Source: Anaerolinea thermophila (GTDB taxonomy: Bacteria; Chloroflexota; Anaerolineae; Anaerolineales; Anaerolineaceae). From it: a DNA stretch of 64,000 bases. Positions within the stretch are counted from its first letter, which is position 1. Every line of letters begins with the position of its first letter. The stretch covers positions 248,001-312,000 of the forward strand of contig NZ_DYHZ01000005.1 of NCBI RefSeq assembly GCF_020723905.1, in the 5' to 3' direction. Shown one piece after another: positions 42,854 through 51,268 of the stretch. Position numbers and translations under genes: made by a program. The notes under the pieces are model-generated. The model saw nothing but the letters and a program-made list of their open reading frames with translations. It had not been told where the DNA came from and did not search any database.

Positions 42854-43915
42854 ATGATTACACTTTTTGGGGCGACAGGATATACGGGGCGGAAAATTGC
42901 CCGGGAATTAGAACTGCGGGGACTTCCGTATCGAATTGCAGGACGGTCTAAAGAGCGATTGGAACAATTATCCAGCACGCTTCCTTCCAGACCTGCCTTT
43001 CTGGTAGCAGATGCCCAACAAAGTGAAACACTTCCCCCCCTTTTTAAGGACACTCAATTGCTCATTAATTGCGCCGGACCATTCACCGATTTGGGTGAAA
43101 AAGTGGTTCAAATGGCGTCATTTGCCGGGGTAAACTATCTGGATACCACCAATGAACTGGGGTTTGTATATCGTCTCCAAACCTATCATCAAATGGCAAA
43201 AACCAACCATTGTTTTCTTTTGCCTGCCTGTGCTTTTGAGATTGCCCTTTCCGATGTTGCCATTGCTAAAATTTTTCAGAAACACCCTGTGCAACATCTT
43301 TATGTGGTTTACCATACCCCACAGACAAACATCTCAAAGGGAACTCGTCTTTCTGCTCTGAGAAGTCTAACCACTTCGTGGATTGGCTTTCAGGATGGCA
43401 GTTGGAGTGGAGTTGTTCCTGCCGGAAAATCAGCACAGTTTTCATTCTCAACCGGAAATCGTTATGCAATTCAAATCCCCAGCACGGAAATTTTCAGTAT
43501 TCCCTGGAAATACCCCGTTCGAAATGTAGAGGTGTGGATGACCGTCTCACGGGAATGGGGCTTTTGGGGACCTGTTCTCCTGCCTTATTTTGCCCGATTC
43601 ATGCGTTCCATTGCGGGAAAGTGGATTTATTCCCTGACTGCAAGCCGGCGCGAATCAGTCCCTGAAGATGATCAAAACAATCCTTTTGAAATTTTAATTG
43701 GCTTCCGGGAGAAAACCGAGCAAGCCTGGCGGCAAGCCCGAATTACTGGTAAGGGACCATACTCGCTAACCGCTAAGATTGCAGGCTATGCTGCGTTCTT
43801 TTCTTTGAAGTCATCCTCGCTCCCTGAAGGGCTTATTACCCCCTCAACTCTGTTACAGCCGGAAGCGTTTTTTGAGGAAATGCATTCTCAAGGAGTGGAA
43901 TTTTCTTTTGATTGA
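42854..43915 (+). CDS. Saccharopine-dehydrogenase-like NAD(P)-binding protein
   Basis: A 353-residue protein with an N-terminal Rossmann domain (FGATGYTGRKIARELELRG, AGRSKERLEQL, NCAGPFTDLG) and a C-terminal domain of the saccharopine dehydrogenase/trans-acting enoyl reductase type. Substrate unknown. It follows the FN3K gene by 12 bases and precedes pgl by 8, so it belongs to the same operon, in which it may handle a sugar-derived or lysine adduct. That is inference from context. Whether it is a true oxidoreductase cannot be judged from motifs alone. Confidence 0.8.
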   Translation: MITLFGATGYTGRKIARELELRGLPYRIAGRSKERLEQLSSTLPSRPAFLVADAQQSETLPPLFKDTQLLINCAGPFTDLGEKVVQMASFAGVNYLDTTNELGFVYRLQTYHQMAKTNHCFLLPACAFEIALSDVAIAKIFQKHPVQHLYVVYHTPQTNISKGTRLSALRSLTTSWIGFQDGSWSGVVPAGKSAQFSFSTGNRYAIQIPSTEIFSIPWKYPVRNVEVWMTVSREWGFWGPVLLPYFARFMRSIAGKWIYSLTASRRESVPEDDQNNPFEILIGFREKTEQAWRQARITGKGPYSLTAKIAGYAAFFSLKSSSLPEGLITPSTLLQPEAFFEEMHSQGVEFSFD

Positions 43916-43923
43916 GAGGAAGA

Positions 43924-44664
43924 ATGATATCAGGAATTTTACATATCACCCCCAATTCAGAAATTCTTGCTCGAGAAGTGGCTTTCTTCTTGCGCGAGCG
44001 GATTCTTGCTGGTTTGAAGCAAAAAGAACGTTTTTCCATTTCCCTTTCGGGTGGAAATACTCCGCGAATGCTCTACCGATTGCTGGCTTCAGAGCCTTTT
44101 CTTTCCAGTATCCCATGGAATCAGCTGGACTTTTTCTGGGGGGATGAACGCTGTGTTCCACCCGATCATCCCGACAGCGATTACCTCATGGCAAAGGAAG
44201 CCTTTCTGGAAACGGTTACCCGGAACTGGAACCCTGGAATTTACCGCATTGAGGCTGAATTGCCCCCCGCTGAAGCGGCACTGAGATATGAGGAAACCTT
44301 ACGAGCCTACTTTGCAAACAAGCCTCTGGGATTCGATCTGCTTTTATTGGGCATGGGAGAGGATGGGCATACAGCATCTCTTTTTCCTTTCACCAGAGCG
44401 CTGGAAGAACCACAGCGCTGGGTAGTCGATAATTATGTTCCCAAACTGCAAGCCTGGAGGATTACCCTCACGGCACATTTTCTCAATCAAGCCAGAACCA
44501 CTGTCATTCTTGTCAGCGGGCACTCCAAGCAGAAGGTTTTTTCAGCGATTCAGGCTCCGGATGCTTCTCCCCTGGAATTTCCTGTCCTTTCCATCCAACC
44601 CGAAAATGGCGAACTACACTGGTTTGTGGACGAGGATGTGATTAACGGAGATGCGAAGTCGTAA
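43924..44664 (+). CDS. pgl: 6-phosphogluconolactonase
   Basis: Hydrolyses 6-phosphogluconolactone in the oxidative pentose phosphate pathway. A 246-residue enzyme of the NagB/DevB superfamily with SLSGGNTPRMLYRLL, the catalytic FFWGDERCVPPDHPDSDY block, and LLLGMGEDGHTASLFP. I start at ATG 43924, with GAGAGGAAGA upstream; a TTG at 43912 adds four residues. It ends the deglycation-type operon. Its 3' end overlaps the convergent GH-like gene by 23 bases. Confidence 0.93.
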   Translation: MISGILHITPNSEILAREVAFFLRERILAGLKQKERFSISLSGGNTPRMLYRLLASEPFLSSIPWNQLDFFWGDERCVPPDHPDSDYLMAKEAFLETVTRNWNPGIYRIEAELPPAEAALRYEETLRAYFANKPLGFDLLLLGMGEDGHTASLFPFTRALEEPQRWVVDNYVPKLQAWRITLTAHFLNQARTTVILVSGHSKQKVFSAIQAPDASPLEFPVLSIQPENGELHWFVDEDVINGDAKS

Positions 44665-45700
44665 AATTATTGAATGCCTCTCCAACCGGAGTGAGTTCGC
44701 CTGTTGATGGATTGACCAGATTGGATACAGGGTATATGGAATCTGCCAGGCTGAACCACGCCCACTGTTGCACAAGACGCCCATCATCCTGCGGATAACC
44801 TGTACTCATATCCTGAGCAGTGTTCAGCCATTCAAATGTCTGGGTCAGGTATCTGGATACCCAGTCGGGTGAATACCCAAATTCTTCGGGAAGTAAAATA
44901 CCCATTTCCGTTATTGCCAGCGGATATTCCCGATAACCATGGTCTTTCATCCACCGGCGGAAGGACATGATTTGCGTCTTGAACAACTCCACATCGCCAT
45001 GCTGAGAGGGTTCTATTAACAACCCTTGCTTGTCGGATAACCCCACTGGAATCTCAGCCCCCCAATCCCCTTTTTGTTCCTGCAGCACGTATCCATGAAC
45101 CGTCCAGATATCCACCGGCATGCGATTTCCGGTCAACATTTCGTAATGCACGAGAACGCGCTCCAGGTAACGCAAGCGTAAAGCCGATGGCTGGGTAACG
45201 CCGGCAATAGCAATCTGACAGGTTGGATCAGCGGCTTTGAGCGCATCATAAAAGCGAGCATAACGTTCAGCATACGCTTCAGGGGACAGGGCATCCTGGA
45301 AGGGATTATCCGGTTCGTTGCCGATGATCCAGACATTACCGGGGTGAGTGCGTGCTATCTCAATGCTTCGATTCAGATCAGGGACATCCCGATCTGGAAA
45401 GGTGCGCACCATGAGCCAGTACCGGGGAAGCCGCAAAGCGTGTCGTGGACTGGCGCGCCAGTCCAGATACCAGCCTGCGCCTAACACGTTTGCCCAGTAT
45501 TCCACCGGCAACGCTTCGGAAACACCTATTCCCACGCGCCAGTTTCCTTGCGGATGGGGATTTGAGCATGCAAGGAGCAGGGTTATCCCGATTAATAACC
45601 CTGCTCCCCATGTCCAGTATAATAAGGGAAACACTTTCCCAAGGATGTGAGCATGAAAAAATGGCTGGTTACGGGGTTTGAGCCTTTTGATGGTTCGCAT
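44642..45700 (-). CDS. Lipoprotein with glycoside-hydrolase-like TIM barrel
   Basis: An exported protein of about 350 residues. A hydrophobic segment ends in a lipobox-like LLLACS, so it is probably a lipoprotein. The remainder resembles a GH-A clan/Asl1-type barrel: VWIIGNEPDNPFQDALSPE carries the Asn-Glu pair, LAITEMGILLPEEFG the second Glu, and QQWAWFSLAD a late barrel strand. ATG 45700 has GAGGG six bases upstream but lies inside the divergent pcp gene, so the overlap would be 48 bases. An alternative GTG at 45634 avoids the overlap. Family assignment is tentative. Confidence 0.65.
   Translation of the reverse strand: MRTIKRLKPRNQPFFHAHILGKVFPLLYWTWGAGLLIGITLLLACSNPHPQGNWRVGIGVSEALPVEYWANVLGAGWYLDWRASPRHALRLPRYWLMVRTFPDRDVPDLNRSIEIARTHPGNVWIIGNEPDNPFQDALSPEAYAERYARFYDALKAADPTCQIAIAGVTQPSALRLRYLERVLVHYEMLTGNRMPVDIWTVHGYVLQEQKGDWGAEIPVGLSDKQGLLIEPSQHGDVELFKTQIMSFRRWMKDHGYREYPLAITEMGILLPEEFGYSPDWVSRYLTQTFEWLNTAQDMSTGYPQDDGRLVQQWAWFSLADSIYPVSNLVNPSTGELTPVGEAFNNFTTSHLR
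45574..45607. repeat. Perfect 13-bp inverted repeat near divergent gene starts
   Basis: Arms 45574-45586 and 45595-45607 are perfect complements with an eight-base loop. The element lies in the signal-peptide part of the GH-like gene and just upstream of the pcp -10 box. In mRNA of the minus-strand gene it would form a stable hairpin; as DNA it could be an operator. There is no T-tract, so it is not a classical terminator. Confidence 0.6.
45618..45640 (+). promoter_or_regulatory. -10 box and operator-like palindrome for pcp
   Basis: TATAAT (45618-45623) is followed at once by the perfect palindrome GGGAAA-CAC-TTTCCC (45626-45640), across the expected transcription start. The pcp ATG is 13 bases further on. 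No clear -35 is seen. Confidence 0.45.
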
Positions 45701-46270
45701 GTCAATCCCTCTGCACAAATTGTAACTGCACTTTCCAGTTTTTATCCAACAGAGTCCTTTCACGGCATCATTTTGCCCGTTGAGACTCGCACAGCGCCAA
45801 AGGTATTAGTAGAGGCACTTGAAGCCATTCATCCTGAGGCAGTGCTTTGTCTTGGAGAAGCCGCCGGTCGTACTGCAGTGTCCCTTGAGCGGGTAGCCAT
45901 TAATTTGCTGGATTTCCGCATTCCCGATAACGCGGGTGAACAAATTACGGACTTGCCGATTGTGCCTGATGGACCGGTTGCGTATTTTTCCAGTCTGCCA
46001 GTGCGGCAGATTCGCGATGCGCTGCTGGAAGAAGGCATCCCGGTGGAGTTGTCATATTCCGCAGGGACGTACCTGTGCAATCAGGTTTTCTACACGCTGA
46101 TGCATTTTCTTTCCCGACATCAATGGAACATTCCCGCGGGCTTTGTCCATGTGCCTTCGTTACCTGAACAGGCTGTCAAACGCCATCCCCTCACGCCTTC
46201 CATGAGCGTGGATCTGGATATCCGCGCTATCCGTACAATCATCCAGATGGTGGAAGAAAAGACGCCATGA
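45653..46270 (+). CDS. pcp: Pyroglutamyl-peptidase I
   Basis: Removes N-terminal pyroglutamate from peptides; a cytosolic C15-family cysteine peptidase. The 205-residue protein carries the triad Glu79 in SLERVAINLLDFR, Cys142 in GTYLCNQVFY and His near 166 in GFVHVPSLPEQ. The N-terminal VTGFEPFDG is also typical. ATG 45653 has AAGGATG just upstream; a GTG at 45647 would add two residues. The following membrane-protein gene overlaps its stop by four bases. Its 5' end overlaps the possible divergent start of the GH-like gene. Confidence 0.92.
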   Translation: MKKWLVTGFEPFDGSHVNPSAQIVTALSSFYPTESFHGIILPVETRTAPKVLVEALEAIHPEAVLCLGEAAGRTAVSLERVAINLLDFRIPDNAGEQITDLPIVPDGPVAYFSSLPVRQIRDALLEEGIPVELSYSAGTYLCNQVFYTLMHFLSRHQWNIPAGFVHVPSLPEQAVKRHPLTPSMSVDLDIRAIRTIIQMVEEKTP

Positions 46271-46842
46271 TTCAAAACCTGCTCACCGCTCTCGAACAAA
46301 AGGCTTCCGGTAAGATTCTCCTTCTGCTCCTCATGGTGCTTATTCCCTTTAATTTCCTTGTTTTTCCCCTCATGCAGGCAGAACTTTCCTCTCGTTCACT
46401 TTCTCCTGAAGTGCAAATGCTGGATGTGCAAATTGGTTATACCCCCAGACAGGCGCAGGAAAAAATCGCTCACCTGGGTGAAACTGGCAGACAGTGGTAC
46501 CGTGTGATCACGTGGACTGCTGACCTGATTTATCCCGTACTGTACAGTTCCTTTTTTGCGCTTTTGCTGGCATACCTGCTGAAATCTCAGACCACGGGTA
46601 ACAGGTATCTTTCTCTGGTACCGCTGATTCCCTTTGTCATGGCGGTGATGGATTACGGGGAAAATATCTCCATTACAGTGGCTCTGGGGATATCCAACCC
46701 TCCCCTGTCCGTGCTACAGATTGCGGCGGCTTTCTCAGCCCTCAAATGGGCAGGCGCGGTGGTGGTTCTATTCTTTACGATCGGGCTTCTGGGTTACGCC
46801 CTTTTCAATGGATTTCAAAGGTTGCGAGGGGATCAGCCATGA
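46267..46842 (+). CDS. Hypothetical membrane protein
   Basis: A 191-residue protein with four likely transmembrane helices (residues about 17-37, 80-103, 115-135 and 155-185). The loop after the first helix holds about 45 extracellular or cytosolic residues, LDVQIGYTPRQAQEKIAHLG. I do not recognise the family. It overlaps pcp and the lycopene cyclase gene by four bases on either side, so it is translated with both. Its role is unknown. Confidence 0.7.
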   Translation: MIQNLLTALEQKASGKILLLLLMVLIPFNFLVFPLMQAELSSRSLSPEVQMLDVQIGYTPRQAQEKIAHLGETGRQWYRVITWTADLIYPVLYSSFFALLLAYLLKSQTTGNRYLSLVPLIPFVMAVMDYGENISITVALGISNPPLSVLQIAAAFSALKWAGAVVVLFFTIGLLGYALFNGFQRLRGDQP

Positions 46843-47996
46843 AGAAATTCGCCTATATTATTCTCGGGGCAGGCGCGGCGGGGCTCAGCCTTGCCTATCA
46901 ACTGGTACACAGCAAATTACGGGATCAACCTATCCTCATCATTGATCGGGTGGAAAAGAATCGCAACGACCGCACATGGTGTTTCTGGTCCAATCGGTCT
47001 GAGATTTTTTCTTCAATTTTCTACCGCTCCTGGGAAAAAATTGGGTTTATCCAGGAACGATGGCAGAAGGTAATTCCCCTGGGAGATTACCGGTACAACA
47101 TGATTCGGGGGATTGATTTTTACCAGGAAGTCCGGCAGGTGCTCAATGCCCGCTTAAACGTGGAATGGATCACCGCGCCGGTCACGCAGGTGATTGACAC
47201 CAGCGAGTTTGCCCTGGTGGTTGCCGGTGGCAGCACCTACCAGGCGGAATGGGTGTTTGACAGCCGTTTTGATCCGCGGGCAATTGAAAAACGTCCCCAA
47301 AAGTACCACTACCTCCTGCAACACTTCCTGGGATGGGAAATTGAAACTTCTCAACCGGTGTGGGATCCTGCGGTGCCGGTGCTGTTTGATTTTCGGGTGT
47401 CCCAGGAAACGGGCTTCCAGTTCTTTTACACCCTGCCATTCAGCGAACGGCAGGCTCTGGTGGAGTACACTTTCTTTACCCCCACGGTGCTTTCGGATGA
47501 GGAATATACCGCTGGGCTTCAAACGTACCTGAAGGAGATCATGGGGTTAGATGCGTACGAAATCCACGCTGTGGAGAAAGGGGTTATCCCTATGACCGAC
47601 CACCCCCTTCCGCGCAGAGGCGGTGAAAGGATCATGAACATTGGCACCCGCGGCGGCAGGGTCAAACCCTCTTCAGGCTATGCCTTTGCGCGGATTTTAC
47701 GCGACAGTCGTGAAATTGTCCGCTCACTGGAGAAATACGGGACGCCGTTCCGCATCCCGTCTCCCTCCCGCAGATACGCCTGGTATGACCGCCTGCTCCT
47801 GCAGATTCTGTACCGCCAGCCTCAGGCAGGCAAGGACATCTTCACCGCGCTCTTTAAGAATAACCCTCCACATCGTATCTTTCGATTTCTCGATGAGGAG
47901 GGCTCACTTTTCGAAAACCTGCAGTTGATTGCTTCTCTGCCGCCGGTGCCATTTCTGAAAGCCTTGTGGCGGGTCAACATCCGGCGGATTATCTAG
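46839..47996 (+). CDS. Lycopene-cyclase-family protein (CrtY/CrtL type)
   Basis: A 385-residue FAD/NAD-fold protein of the lycopene cyclase family, which forms the ionone rings of carotenoids. N-terminal FAD-binding YIILGAGAAGLSLAYQL, the family hallmark NDRTWCFWS, and the C-terminal IPMTDHPLPRRGG plus NIGTRGGRVKPSSGYAFARI. I start at ATG 46839, GAGGGG seven bases upstream, overlapping the previous stop as ATGA; longer readings run into the membrane-protein gene. No carotenoid genes (crtB, crtI, crtE) lie in this window. Another membrane isoprenoid or flavin-dependent reaction is possible. Confidence 0.8.
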   Translation: MKKFAYIILGAGAAGLSLAYQLVHSKLRDQPILIIDRVEKNRNDRTWCFWSNRSEIFSSIFYRSWEKIGFIQERWQKVIPLGDYRYNMIRGIDFYQEVRQVLNARLNVEWITAPVTQVIDTSEFALVVAGGSTYQAEWVFDSRFDPRAIEKRPQKYHYLLQHFLGWEIETSQPVWDPAVPVLFDFRVSQETGFQFFYTLPFSERQALVEYTFFTPTVLSDEEYTAGLQTYLKEIMGLDAYEIHAVEKGVIPMTDHPLPRRGGERIMNIGTRGGRVKPSSGYAFARILRDSREIVRSLEKYGTPFRIPSPSRRYAWYDRLLLQILYRQPQAGKDIFTALFKNNPPHRIFRFLDEEGSLFENLQLIASLPPVPFLKALWRVNIRRII

Positions 47997-48634
47997 TCGG
48001 CGGGTTTGGTGCCAAACACCACATCCCACAGCGGAGAACTGACCCCAAAACGCGCATTGGGAGTCTTGTAATGATGCTGCATGTGATAGCGCTTCAGGTA
48101 CTTCCAGATGCCCGAGCGCATGGGGAAGTGATGGGTGGCGTAGTGTGTCAGGTCATAGAAAAGGTATCCCACGATAAAACCGGACATCACCGGAAAGACC
48201 CAGTGAGGCAAACCCAGCAATGTGGAGAAAATCAATGAGATGATACCGTACATGACCAGCGCCATGGGGATGCTGACCACTGGCGGCATGACCAGACGGG
48301 TCTTGCACTGGGGTTGAGCGTGATGCACCCCATGAAAGAGGAAAAAAATGCGTTCCCACTTCGGGTCTTTGGGCTGATAGTGGAACAGAAAGCGATGCAG
48401 GGTGTATTCTGCAAAGGTCCACAGGAAAGCCCCTGCAAGGAAACCGCCGATTAAATACCCCACGCCGCGGGTGGCATATCCCCCGCCCAGGACTTCCAGA
48501 ACCATGAAGCCCACCGCTACCGGCAGCCAGATCACCACCACAACAACCGGGCTGATGTGAGTGAAGAACTCCAGAAAATCGGATTTGAACAATCGAATGG
48601 GGACATTGCTGTGATCAATCGGGTAATGCGCCAT
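47993..48634 (-). CDS. Fatty acid hydroxylase superfamily membrane protein
   Basis: A 213-residue integral membrane di-iron oxygenase-type protein. The histidine clusters are complete: TLHRFLFHYQP, FHGVHHAQPQ, THYATHH and RYHMQHHYKTP. The arrangement is closest to fatty acid 2-hydroxylase, a C-terminal domain that hydroxylates sphingolipid or fatty acid chains; CrtZ-type carotenoid hydroxylases share the fold. ATG 48634 has AGGAGGT six bases upstream; a longer frame from 48691 is unlikely. Convergent with the lycopene cyclase gene, with a four-base overlap. It needs O2, which is notable beside anaerobe genes. Confidence 0.85.
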   Translation of the reverse strand: MAHYPIDHSNVPIRLFKSDFLEFFTHISPVVVVVIWLPVAVGFMVLEVLGGGYATRGVGYLIGGFLAGAFLWTFAEYTLHRFLFHYQPKDPKWERIFFLFHGVHHAQPQCKTRLVMPPVVSIPMALVMYGIISLIFSTLLGLPHWVFPVMSGFIVGYLFYDLTHYATHHFPMRSGIWKYLKRYHMQHHYKTPNARFGVSSPLWDVVFGTKPAD

Positions 48635-48698
48635 CAGGCACCTCCTGTGTATCCGGTATATGAGTATTTTAGTCTGATTCTTCAGAAACACAACCGGG

Positions 48699-50000
48699 TT
48701 AAGACCAATCCTGTGTATCCAGCCGAATTGTGCCCGCCTGACGGATGCTTACCGGATAACAGGACCCTTTGCCAAATACGGCTTCCATGCGTTCCACGTA
48801 CTCTCTGACCTTCTCCACGGGGACAAAGGCCTGTATGGTGCCGGCAAAACCGCCGCCGTGCACCCGCCAGGCGCCCTGCTCGCCTAACAGAATCTCGCTG
48901 AGAGCCTGTGCCAGCGGGATGCCCTGATGTTGAGGCTTGCGGGTGGAATAGCCGTTCTGCAACAACATCCAGGAACTGCGCCCCGATTCGCGCACCAGAC
49001 GCAGGAAGCGCTCAAACTGATTGGCTTCCAGTGCGGCAACCTGCTCCTCCACCCGCTGATTGTCGTCGAAGAAGTGCAGAGCGCGTAAAATGGCGCGGTC
49101 GTGCACCTTTTTACGCAGGGATGCCAGTTGCTCCAGCACTGCTTCCCGGCTGATCTCCCTCAGTACCCGTTTGCCGAAAAACGCAGAAACCGCTTGCATA
49201 TCCTCACGGATGCTGGCGTAATCATCGGTCAGGTCGGCGTGGTCTCCTCCCGTCTCCACAATGATGACCTCGTAGCCGCTGCGGGAAAAGTCGTATGCCA
49301 CCTGATGCACCACCGGATGCTGCGGGTCGGCAAAGTCAATGGACACAAAACCGCCCACCGCCGAAGCGGTCTGATCCATCAAGCCGCAGGGTTTGCCGAA
49401 AAAGACGTTCTCGGCGTACTGCCCGATTTGCGCACAGGTCAACGCAGGGATGCGCCCGTCGTTGTACAGATGATTGAGGATGGTGGCAACCGCAACCTCA
49501 AACGCCGCCGAAGAACTCAACCCCGAGCCCTTGGGGACGCTGCTGGTCATCACCGCGCGAAAACCGCCCACTATAAAACCCAGTTGCGCCATACGCGCGC
49601 ATACCCCCCGCACCAGCGCGGGGGTGGTGCCCTTTTCGGTGGGGCGCGCGTCCAGTTGACCAACGTTCATACGCACCGATGGATACCCCTCCGAGGCAAG
49701 GATGATCTCGCCGTCGGCTGCCGGTGCGGCAATGACTGCCACGTCGCGGTCCACCGCCGCCGCCAGCACCCTGCCCTGATTGTGGTCGGTGTGGTTGCCG
49801 CCCACCTCGGTGCGCCCCGGCGTGCTGAACAGGGCAACTTCCTCAAAGTCGGGAAAGGTTTCCTGAAAGCGGGTCAGCAGGTTGACCCAGCGACGCCTTT
49901 CCTCCTGCAGACGGGCGGGTTCCTCCCCATACAGAGCGGAAAACCAGCGGGGAGCCGGTGAAGCCGTTAACTGGCGGTGAACAGATGCAAGCGATGCCAT
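48699..50000 (-). CDS. galK: Galactokinase-like GHMP kinase
   Basis: Phosphorylates galactose or a related sugar at C1. A 433-residue GHMP kinase: galactokinase signature PGRTEVGGNHTDHNQGRVL, ATP-binding VPKGSGLSSSAAFEVAVA, catalytic loop GKPCGLMDQTASAVGG, and C-terminal WRVHGGGFAGTIQAFVP. The substrate-binding first motif usually reads GEHTDYN, here GNHTDHN, as in close relatives, so arabinose, galactosamine or another sugar is possible. ATG 50000 follows AGGAGG closely; a GTG at 50021 adds seven residues. The region is notably GC-rich. Confidence 0.85.
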   Translation of the reverse strand: MASLASVHRQLTASPAPRWFSALYGEEPARLQEERRRWVNLLTRFQETFPDFEEVALFSTPGRTEVGGNHTDHNQGRVLAAAVDRDVAVIAAPAADGEIILASEGYPSVRMNVGQLDARPTEKGTTPALVRGVCARMAQLGFIVGGFRAVMTSSVPKGSGLSSSAAFEVAVATILNHLYNDGRIPALTCAQIGQYAENVFFGKPCGLMDQTASAVGGFVSIDFADPQHPVVHQVAYDFSRSGYEVIIVETGGDHADLTDDYASIREDMQAVSAFFGKRVLREISREAVLEQLASLRKKVHDRAILRALHFFDDNQRVEEQVAALEANQFERFLRLVRESGRSSWMLLQNGYSTRKPQHQGIPLAQALSEILLGEQGAWRVHGGGFAGTIQAFVPVEKVREYVERMEAVFGKGSCYPVSIRQAGTIRLDTQDWS

Positions 50001-50173
50001 AACCTCCTCACGAGCATACACGGTATTGCAGTAATTTTACCTGTGAATGCCCCGGACGCAGAGAAAAATGCCCCCGAACGCCGAAAAAGAAATGCGTTTG
50101 AAATGCTCCCTCTGCTCGATCCCTGCTATAGATCCCGTTTTTCGTCCAAATTCCCGAAGGATTCTTCCCCTGG

Positions 50174-50332
50174 ATGCGCACAATGGTAAGCACGTACACC
50201 GCCCTGGCGCCAGACTCCCTCCTGACGATACCCCCCCGGATGGGACAGGCGCTGAAGGACCTGCCCCATCATCCCCGCCCGGAGGTTGCCGACACCGCCC
50301 GGCGCCTGCTGGAGATGGTGCGCTTCGATTAA
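50174..50332 (+). CDS. Possible small protein, 52 residues
   Basis: A short frame beginning ATG at 50174 (or 50183) and ending TAA at 50330-50332. Codons show the high third-position GC typical of neighbours, and the product (PEVADTARRLLEMVRFD near the end) looks like a helical peptide. AAGGA is about 12 bases upstream of the first ATG. No family recognised. It could be a remnant of a larger gene. Confidence 0.35.
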   Translation: MRTMVSTYTALAPDSLLTIPPRMGQALKDLPHHPRPEVADTARRLLEMVRFD

Positions 50333-50349
50333 GAAGTGCATCTGCCCTC

Positions 50350-50378
50350 TTGTCATTTGTGGGCATGTGCTTTAAACT
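50350..50378 (+). promoter_or_regulatory. Promoter for the alpha/beta hydrolase gene
   Basis: TTGTCA (50350-50355), a 17-base spacer and TAAACT (50373-50378), 22 bases before the ATG. Confidence 0.55.
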
Positions 50379-50399
50379 TACTCCCCTGGAGCGTGTTCC

Positions 50400-51257
50400 A
50401 TGACTGCCAGACTGCATATCCATGAATCCATGTGGTCCACCCCGGACCGTCAGCAACTCTACACCCGCCGCTGGGTGCCTCTGCAGGAAAGCGTGCGCGC
50501 CGCCCTGGTCCTGGTGCATGGACTGGGCGAGCACTGTGCGCGCTACGACGCTGTTGCCGCGTTCTTTGCCGGGCAGGGCATCGCCACCTTCGGTTTCGAT
50601 CACCGCGGGCACGGGCGTTCCAGCGGCAAGCGCGGGCATATCCCCTCTTATGACCTTGTCCTCCAGGACATGGACCATTTCATCGAGGAAGCCCGCCGCG
50701 CCTTTGAAGACGTGCCGGTCTTCCTCTACGGGCACAGCATGGGCGGCAACATGGTGCTGTATTATGCTCTGCAGCGCCGACCACAGGCCTTGCGCGGGGT
50801 CATCAGCACCAGCCCGGGGCTGGCGGTGGGCACGCCGCTTCCTCTGGCGCTTCGGGCAGTCGCGCGCCTGGTGTACGCACTGGCGCCGTCCTTCACACTA
50901 CCCAACGGGTTAAACCTGGCCCATCTTTCCCACGACGAGCGAGTCATCGAAGCCTACCGCAACGATCCGCTGGTCACGTCGATGGTCTCTGCCCGGCTGG
51001 GGCTGGAGATGATGGACAAAGGCAGGTGGATTCTGGAACACGCTGAAGATTTCCCACTGCCGTTACTGCTCCTGCAGGGCGGCGCGGAGCGCATCGTCTC
51101 CCCCGAAGCGGTGCGGGAATTTGCCCGGCGCGTCCCCGCTGATCGCATCACCTACCGCGAGTGGGAGCATCTTTACCACGAACTGCACAACGAGCCGGGA
51201 AAAGACCAGGTCCTGCACACCATGCTGGACTGGCTCAACCGGCACATCTCATCCTGA
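50400..51257 (+). CDS. Alpha/beta hydrolase, monoacylglycerol-lipase type
   Basis: A 285-residue serine hydrolase. Oxyanion-hole LVHGLGEHCARY, the nucleophile elbow YGHSMGGNMV with catalytic Ser, Asp in LLLQGGAERIVSPE region, and the His in WEHLYHELHNEPG. The whole layout matches bacterial monoacylglycerol lipases/lysophospholipases. No signal peptide, so it is cytoplasmic or loosely membrane-bound. It is followed 11 bases later by a TolB-like lipoprotein gene and has its own promoter. Confidence 0.9.
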   Translation: MTARLHIHESMWSTPDRQQLYTRRWVPLQESVRAALVLVHGLGEHCARYDAVAAFFAGQGIATFGFDHRGHGRSSGKRGHIPSYDLVLQDMDHFIEEARRAFEDVPVFLYGHSMGGNMVLYYALQRRPQALRGVISTSPGLAVGTPLPLALRAVARLVYALAPSFTLPNGLNLAHLSHDERVIEAYRNDPLVTSMVSARLGLEMMDKGRWILEHAEDFPLPLLLLQGGAERIVSPEAVREFARRVPADRITYREWEHLYHELHNEPGKDQVLHTMLDWLNRHISS

Positions 51258-51268
51258 AGGAAGGTTTA

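Larger units (their letters stand above)
50001..50399. other. 400-base gap upstream of galK and the hydrolase
   Basis: Between divergent genes. It holds a possible small gene (50174-50332) and a good promoter for the hydrolase (50350-50378). The first 170 bases show a moderate AT stretch, and I see no known RNA or repeat there. Confidence 0.4.

Noticed and set aside
49101-49961. 286-codon frame antisense to the galactokinase-like gene
   Set aside because: High GC removes stops on the opposite strand; the sense gene has intact GHMP motifs and the antisense product has none.
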